From NCBI RefSeq assembly GCF_905147045.1, contig NC_065895.1:6267001-6331000 (forward strand): a DNA stretch of 64,000 bases, in the 5' to 3' direction. Shown here one piece after another: positions 57,884-64,000 of this stretch; the first letter of the stretch is position 1; every line of letters begins with the position of its first letter. The position numbers and the translations under genes were made by a program. The DNA comes from Nymphalis io. Lineage: Eukaryota > Arthropoda > Insecta > Lepidoptera > Nymphalidae. The notes below the pieces were generated by a model. That model was not told where the DNA came from. It was given only the letters and a program-made list of their open reading frames with translations, and did no database searches.

Positions 57884-58591
57884 TTTTAATTTATTTTTAC
57901 AGATTTTTTCAAATCATTATGTAAACATTTTTAAATACAAGATTAGCATGTCCGATTTCTATTTCACTTTTGTATTCTTTTCTTAAAAACTAGGCACAAT
58001 ATATATTAGCCAAAACTCGAAAGCCGATTTCAGATTTTATAATCACACACAGACAAAAAATATCGCTTGATATAAGTAACAGATTATCTATCACATTACA
58101 CATAATTGATATCCTTACATTGCCATGTAAGACCATATTATTTTGAGTGTCAGGCCTGCAGCTATCCTAATAATTATTGGTATTAATAGATATTGCCATT
58201 GCGCCTATAGTTACACTACAGGTACAAGGGTAGGATTACGGCCGCTATAAATATTGACCATAATGCTTCACGTGAATATTTATCGTGAGACTTATAAAAT
58301 TATGTTAAAATATCACCACCATCAATACCACACAACATTCGACGGAATTTGATCCGTAATCGTAATAATTTAAAAACATGTAGCATCCGTTATATAAATA
58401 ATCTGTACTATGCCAAACAAACTTATTACAGATTGTCAAATGTCAATGTCACATATTGCAATTGTCAAACCAAAACAAATTTCAATTATTCAAAACATCT
58501 TGAAAATCAAAATGAAACGTGGTGTTTTCTGACTAATATCAATTGGAATAAATTATTTAAATATTTCTATAGTTAATATGTTTCAATAGTG
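57884..58591. promoter_or_regulatory. Shared divergent promoter region Miro/POLR3B
   Basis: The 708 bp between the two start codons must hold both promoters. It has no recognised repeat or exon; the 75-codon frame at 58349-58576 is not supported. No TATA box is assignable by eye. Confidence 0.5.
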
Positions 58592-61500
58592 ATGGGGGAA
58601 ATAAATAAACATCCGGAATGGGATACCGCAAAAGGCTTAAGAGAACCGATAAAGACATTAGAGGTAAGGTTATTAACCATTGACGCTAAGTTAACATAAA
58701 AATGTTTAGAAATAAAATAATAACAATATTTACAATGAAAACTTATTAACATCAAGGTTTATGTCAATTTAAAAATTTATTATCGAATGTAAATTTGCTT
58801 ACAGGACAAATGGAAACTTGTTCCATCATTTCTTCAAATAAAGGGTTTGGTTAAACAGCATATTGATTCATTCAATTATTTTATTAATGTTGAAATTAAG
58901 AAAATCGTCCAGGCTAATGAGAAGGTGTTCTGTGATTCAGATCCTTTGTTCTACATTAAATATTTGAATGCCTATGTGGGAACACCAGACTTAGAAGAAG
59001 GTTTCAATGTAACTAAGCCCACTACTCCTCATGAGTGTAGACTTAGAGACATGACATACTCAGCACCAATAACAGTTGATATTGAATATATTAGAGGGAA
59101 TCAAAGAGTAATTAAAAATAAACAGTTAATTGGAAGGTAAGATCATCAAGAGGCTTTATAAATTAAAAAAATATATTTTATAATCTTTACTATGGCTTAT
59201 AAAACTATTTTAGGATGCCATTGATGTTACGGTCTTCTAATTGTGTTTTAACAAACAAATCTGATTTTGAATTATCACAATTGAATGAGTGTCCCCATGA
59301 CCCTGGTGGTTACTTTATCATTAGAGGTAAGAATTATATATTCCTATTAAATTTCTGAATTTTTGTTTCAAATTATCATTATTTAAAATATTAAAAAGTT
59401 TAAACAACATATTAAAATAATATATGTTTCTCAGGTCAAGAGAAAGTTATATTAATCCAGGAACAGCTGTCTCGTAACCGAATGATTGTAGATGAATTTA
59501 AAGGAGCAATTCAATGTCAAGTTACAAGTTCAACTCACGAAAAGAAAACTAGAACAAATGTTATTGTGAAAAATGGAAAATATGTCCTTAGGCACAATGC
59601 CTTATCTGATGTATGTTAAAAAACAATATACCATTTCTTGAATTTTAATTTAGTTTTTTAATTGCAAGTCGCTACTGTATTAGGTAATTTGCAGGATATT
59701 CCAATAGCAGTGGCCTTTAAAGCTATGGGTATTTGTAGTGATCAAGAAATAATGCAGCTTGTGGGTACTGATGATGCTATAGTAAAGAAAATGGCTCCTT
59801 GTGTAATGGATTGTCACAATTTAAAAATTTTTACTCAAAACCAAGCTTTGTCTTACATTGGTAGCAAACTTAAAGTGAAACGGTAAATTTTTTCTATGAT
59901 TAATACTTTTACATGTTTTTATAGCCATCATCACTAAGAAGTATATATATTTCTTTCAGATTTCAGACTCCCAATGCTAAGTTCAGGACTCCTGTTGATG
60001 AAGCTAGAGATCTTTTAGCAACAACAATACTTGCTCATGTGACTGTAGAGAATTACAACTTTTATGTGAAAGCTATTTACTTGGCAATTATGGTAAAAAG
60101 AGTTATTGAAGCAGAGAATAGTAAAGCTGCTATTGATGATCCAGATTACTATGGCAATAAAAGACTTGAGTTAGCTGGGTCATTATTGGCTCTAATGTTT
60201 GAAGATTTGTTTAAAAGGTTCAACTGGGAATTAAAGTCTATAGCTGACAAAATTATACCCAAAGTAAAAGCAGCACCATTTGATGTTGTAAAACATATGA
60301 GACCAGATTTAATTGCTAATGGCCTCTTTACAGCTATATCAAGTGTAAGTGGTAATCCTTTATTTTAAAAACAATGTGGTAGGGCTTTGTGCAAGCTCGT
60401 CTGGGTAGGTACCACCCACTCATCAGATATTCTACTGCAAATCAGCAATACTTGATATTGTTGTGTTCCGGTTTGAAGGGTGAGTGAGCCAGTGTAATTA
60501 CAAGTACAAGGGACATAAAATCTTAGTTCCCAAGGTTGGTGGCGCATTGGCTATGTAAGCGATGGTTGACATTTCTTACAATGCCAATGTCTATGGGCGT
60601 TTGGTGACCACTTACCATCAGGTGGCCCATATGCACGTCTGCCTTTCTATTCTATATAAAAAAAAAAATTGGTCTTGTATGATGTCATGAACTAATTTAT
60701 TACATTATATATTTTTAGGGAAATTGGACTATCAAGAGATTTAAAATGGAAAGACATGGAGTCACACAGGTTTTAAGTCGACTCAGTTATATTTCAGCTT
60801 TGGGTATGATGACTAGGGTTAACTCACAGTTTGAGAAAACCAGAAAAGTTTCTGGCCCACGCTCCTTACAACCATCACAGTGGGGCATGCTGTGTCCTTC
60901 AGATACCCCTGAAGGGGAGGCATGTGGCCTTGTTAAGAATCTGGCACTTATGACACATATAACGACAGAATGTTCTGAGGAACCTATATCAAGATTGGCT
61001 TGTAATGCTGGTGTGGAGGATGTCAGACTACTGGGAGGTGAAGAAATTAATCATCCAGCTGTTTATATGGTGTTTCTTAATGGTAAGTTCAGAGACAAGG
61101 ATTTTACTTATCTAATAATTAATAACTAATGAGTAATTTAATTTTCAGGTAATATATTAGGGGTAACTAGACAATACAAAAAGCTTATCAAAATTTTTAG
61201 AATGTTTCGACGCCGCGGCCTAATATCAGCATTTGTTTCCATTTACCCAAATCATAATCAAAGAACAGTTTATATATGCAGTGATGGTGGTAGACTGTGC
61301 CGGCCATATATTATAGTAGAAAAAGGCTACCCATTAGTGCAGCAGTCTCATATAAACGAACTCAATAGAGGCATTAGGAAGTTCCAAGATTTCCTTTCAG
61401 ATGGTCTTATTGAATACTTAGATGTGAATGAAGAGAATGATAGCCATATTGCAACCATTGAAGCGGAGATTGATCCCTATGTCACTACTCATCTGGAAGT

Positions 61501-62864
61501 TGAACCTTTTACAATTTTGGGTGTCTGTGCTGGCCTTGTACCTTATCCACATCACAATCAGAGTCCTAGAAACACCTACCAGTGTGCTATGGGCAAACAG
61601 GCTATGGGTATATAATCTATCATACTTTAAAATTGATATACAATTACCATAAATTATATTTAATATATATTGTTTTGCTTACTTTCAGGCACAATTGGTT
61701 ATAATCAGAAGAATAGAATAGACACATTAATGTACAATTTAGTTTATCCACAATGTCCCATGGTAAAAACAAGGACAATAGAATTAACAAACTTCGATAA
61801 ATTACCGGCCGGACAGAATGCGACCGTAGCGGTTATGAGTTACAGTGGCTATGATATAGAAGACGCTTTGATTTTAAACAGAGCTTCTATCGACCGCGGT
61901 TATGGTCGGTGCTTGGTTTATAAAAGTGCAAAAACGATAATGAAGCGATACAGTAATCAAACATCAGATAGAATCCTAGGTCCGTCTAGAGATGCTAATA
62001 CAGGAAAAGTTATAAAAGCGCACGATGTATTAGATACTGATGGTATAGCTGCTCCAGGAGAAATGGTCGAAAATCGTCAAGTGTTGATTAATAAACAAAT
62101 GCCTCCAGCTACATTAAACCCGATCAGTCAAGGTCAACCACAACAAATAGACTATAAAGACGTTCCAATCACATATAAGGGCCCAGTTGAATCTTACATC
62201 GAAAAAGTGATGGTGTCTTCAAATTCTGAAGATGCGTTTCTTATTAAAATATTACTAAGACAAACTAGAGTGCCAGAAATAGGTGACAAATTCAGTTCTC
62301 GGCATGGGCAAAAGGGGGTGACTGGGTTAATCGTACAACAAGAAGATATGCCTTTTAACGATCGTGGAATCTGTCCAGATATGATTATGAATCCCCATGG
62401 TTTTCCATCAAGAATGACCGTTGGCAAAACTATCGAACTTCTAGCAGGCAAAGCTGGATTGATGGAGGGAAAGTTTCATTACGGTACGTTCTAGTTTCGT
62501 CTCCGATTTAGCAAATTATACTTTACGTTGCAATAAAAATGTATATAATTTTATATTTTACAGGTACGGCATTCGGTGGATCTAAAGTTCGAGATGTATG
62601 CGGAGAGTTAGAAAAGCACGGTTATAATTACCACGGGAAGGACATATTCTACTCGGGCATAACAGGGGAGCCACTGGAGGCGTATATCTACTCCGGGCCT
62701 GTTTACTACCAGAAGCTGAAACACATGGTGCAGGACAAGATGCACGCGCGCGCTCGCGGACCTCGCGCCGTGCTCACGCGACAGCCCACCGAGGGACGCT
62801 CGCGCGACGGCGGCCTGCGCCTCGGGGAGATGGAGCGAGACTGTCTCATCGGCTACGGTGCTAG
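58592..62864 (+). CDS. POLR3B: RNA polymerase III second-largest subunit RPC2 (3' end beyond window)
   Basis: Ten exons, 58592-58663, 58805-59136, 59214-59326, 59435-59610, 59695-59882, 59960-60344, 60719-61082, 61149-61607, 61689-62483 and 62564-62864, give 1061 residues plus a split codon. It aligns throughout with human RPC2: KGLVKQHIDSFNYFINVEIK, HECRLRDMTYSAPITVDIEY, LKRFKMDRQ-type TIKRFKMERHG, GMLCPSDTPEGEACGLVKNL, MSYSGYDIEDALILNRAS and ARGPRAVLTRQPTEGRSRDG. These are the protrusion, lobe, fork, hybrid-binding and wall elements of the core enzyme that makes tRNA and 5S RNA. The last exon (about 70 residues, zinc-binding) is not in the window. The intron at 60345-60718 carries a SINE-like copy. 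Head to head with Miro. Confidence 0.98.
60375..60669 (+). repeat. SINE-like element, copy 2, in POLR3B intron
   Basis: Nearly 300 bp, closely alike copy 1 at 20690-21010 in the same order and ending in an 11-12 A tract. It lies sense-oriented in a 374-bp intron that it largely makes up, ending some 50 bp before the acceptor. Confidence 0.9.
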
Positions 62865-62984
62865 GTGACTATTCCAGCACACTGTTCATATCGATCGGTA
62901 AAAGGCTGATAGTGAGTTCATACATACATTAGCCTCTACTGTTTGTGATCGTAATGTTACATATTCTCAAAACTAGTTTGATTC

Positions 62985-64000
62985 ATCATATATATATATA
63001 TTTTTTTTTAAATCTGCAATGAACCCCTTAGGTTTTAATCAGATTTGTTAAGTAAGCTTTTCTCAATTTTGAGAGTGCACATCCAATGATGTGTCATCTC
63101 TTACTTTATTCACTTCTAAGAGTGATCAGATCGAAGCCAGTCGCTTTCTCTTTAATCGAAATTTGCATTTGTTTGTATTTAAAAGGTTCGTAGCCAGTTG
63201 ATTGATATGTCCTTCGAGTCTTTGCTTATAGGCCAAAGAAGACTTTTCTATTTCTTCTTTAACTGTAGGTATTTGCAGATACTTATGTACTTCCTTGTTC
63301 AGTATGAACCATGGTGCATTGCTTAAGACCTTTAGCACTTTGTTCTGGTAGCGCTGGAGGATTTCTATATTTGAGTGACTTGCAGATCCCCAGAGTTCTA
63401 TGCCGTACGTCCAGACTGGTTTTATAATACCTTTGTATATAATAAGTTTATTTTCGAGACTCAGTGTTGATTTCCTGCCTAGTAGCCAGTACATATTTTT
63501 GTACTTTTTGTTTGCTTGTTCCTTTTTTGTTTTTATGTGATCTCGCCAGGTAAGTTTTCTGTCTAGATGCATACCTAGGTAGATGAGAAAGAATCCTCGC
63601 ATTTAACCTGGAACATTCTGTTTTGTAGGTAAGACTTTATAAGCGTATACGCACTATTTGGCAGGTGTAACTTTAGCTTACAGAGGAGGCCCTTGTGCCA
63701 CACGCGATCAAAAGCCTGTTAACAGTATGTCAAGGAACACAGCTGAGCAGTATTCTTTTCTCTCCATCGCTTGCCGTATTGTATGTGCTACTCGGTGTAT
63801 TTGTTCTGTCGTTCCATGGTGTGCACGAAAACCAAATTGGTAGTCTGGTATCACTTTTTGCTCCTTTAATACTGGAAGAAGACGTCTTAAGACCACTTTC
63901 TCGAAAACTTTTGAAAGTATGTTGAGAAGACTTATTGGCCTATATGATGTGACTTCTGTAGGAGGCTTACCCGGTTTGGCAACCATATTTATGATGGACA
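62985..64000 (-). mobile_element. Antisense Jockey-type LINE in last POLR3B intron (continues past window)
   Basis: A T-rich edge at 62985-63010 (A tail on minus) starts the 3' end. Minus-strand frames give the polymerase fingers at 63986-63708 (KPPTEVTSYRPISLLNILSK, FGFRAHHGTTEQIHRV, AVFLDI), then a frameshift to QAFDRVWHKGLLCKLKL, and then, after loss of the YADD segment, the C-terminal part at 63602-63126 (YLGMHLDRKLTWRDHI, IYKGIIKPVWTYGIELWG). The copy is broken by at least one frameshift and an internal deletion near 63600. Its 5' part lies beyond the window. Confidence 0.88.

Noticed and set aside
58349..58576. 75-codon frame upstream of POLR3B
   Set aside because: It lies in the divergent promoter region and matches nothing, and the POLR3B start at 58592 is independently fixed by splicing and homology.

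Overview
The window is AT-rich nuclear DNA from an insect, very probably a moth or butterfly. It has short GT-AG introns and many small conserved animal genes. It also holds repeat families I recognise as lepidopteran: tRNA-derived SINEs ending in a 'GGAGCAGCGTGGTGG'-type tail, RTE- and Jockey/CR1-like LINE fragments, and a PIF/Harbinger transposon. The family and clade names come from recall, because no search could be run. Exon structures were built by hand from reading frame, intron phase and splice sites. Phase closes exactly across every multi-exon gene listed.

Layout: (1) 1342-3900 (+) AKAP10-like PKA anchor with two RGS domains, then 4676-7995 (-) a complete GPR143-like receptor in seven exons, tail to tail with it. 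(2) 9485-11050 (-) an intronless secreted low-complexity protein with a Gly/Ala hydrophobic segment and repeated two-Cys modules. (3) 13802-16671 (+) a small secreted protein built from duplicated, symmetric-phase exons. (4) 16960-21430, a repeat-rich block (deleted LINE, RTE fragment with a perfect palindrome, SINE-like copies). (5) 22117-29482 (+) MICAL-like protein in 14 exons (CH-LIM-NPF-bMERB). (6) 32856-34692 (-) NCBP3 and 35560-39228 (+) POLDIP3/SKAR as a divergent pair, then 40990-46182 (+) cabeza/FUS. Together these three genes make a nuclear RNA-processing and export neighbourhood. (7) 46583-46756 (-) an unidentified terminal exon, cut off from its upstream part by an apparently intact Harbinger transposon (46762-49971) and a second transposon nest (49985-52980). 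(8) 53850-57883 (-) Miro, head to head with 58592-62864 (+) POLR3B. POLR3B runs off the window, and its last visible intron holds an antisense LINE.

Points worth a second look are a 32-nt caz exon whose skipping creates an early stop, as in FUS autoregulation; the duplicated-exon two-Cys peptide gene; an unlisted 39-nt in-frame cassette exon in Miro; a Harbinger end that has become the splice-acceptor tract of a host exon; the NCBP3/POLDIP3 divergent pair; and several perfect hairpins and inverted-repeat structures. I found no CRISPR array, tRNA or rRNA gene, and no viral gene.
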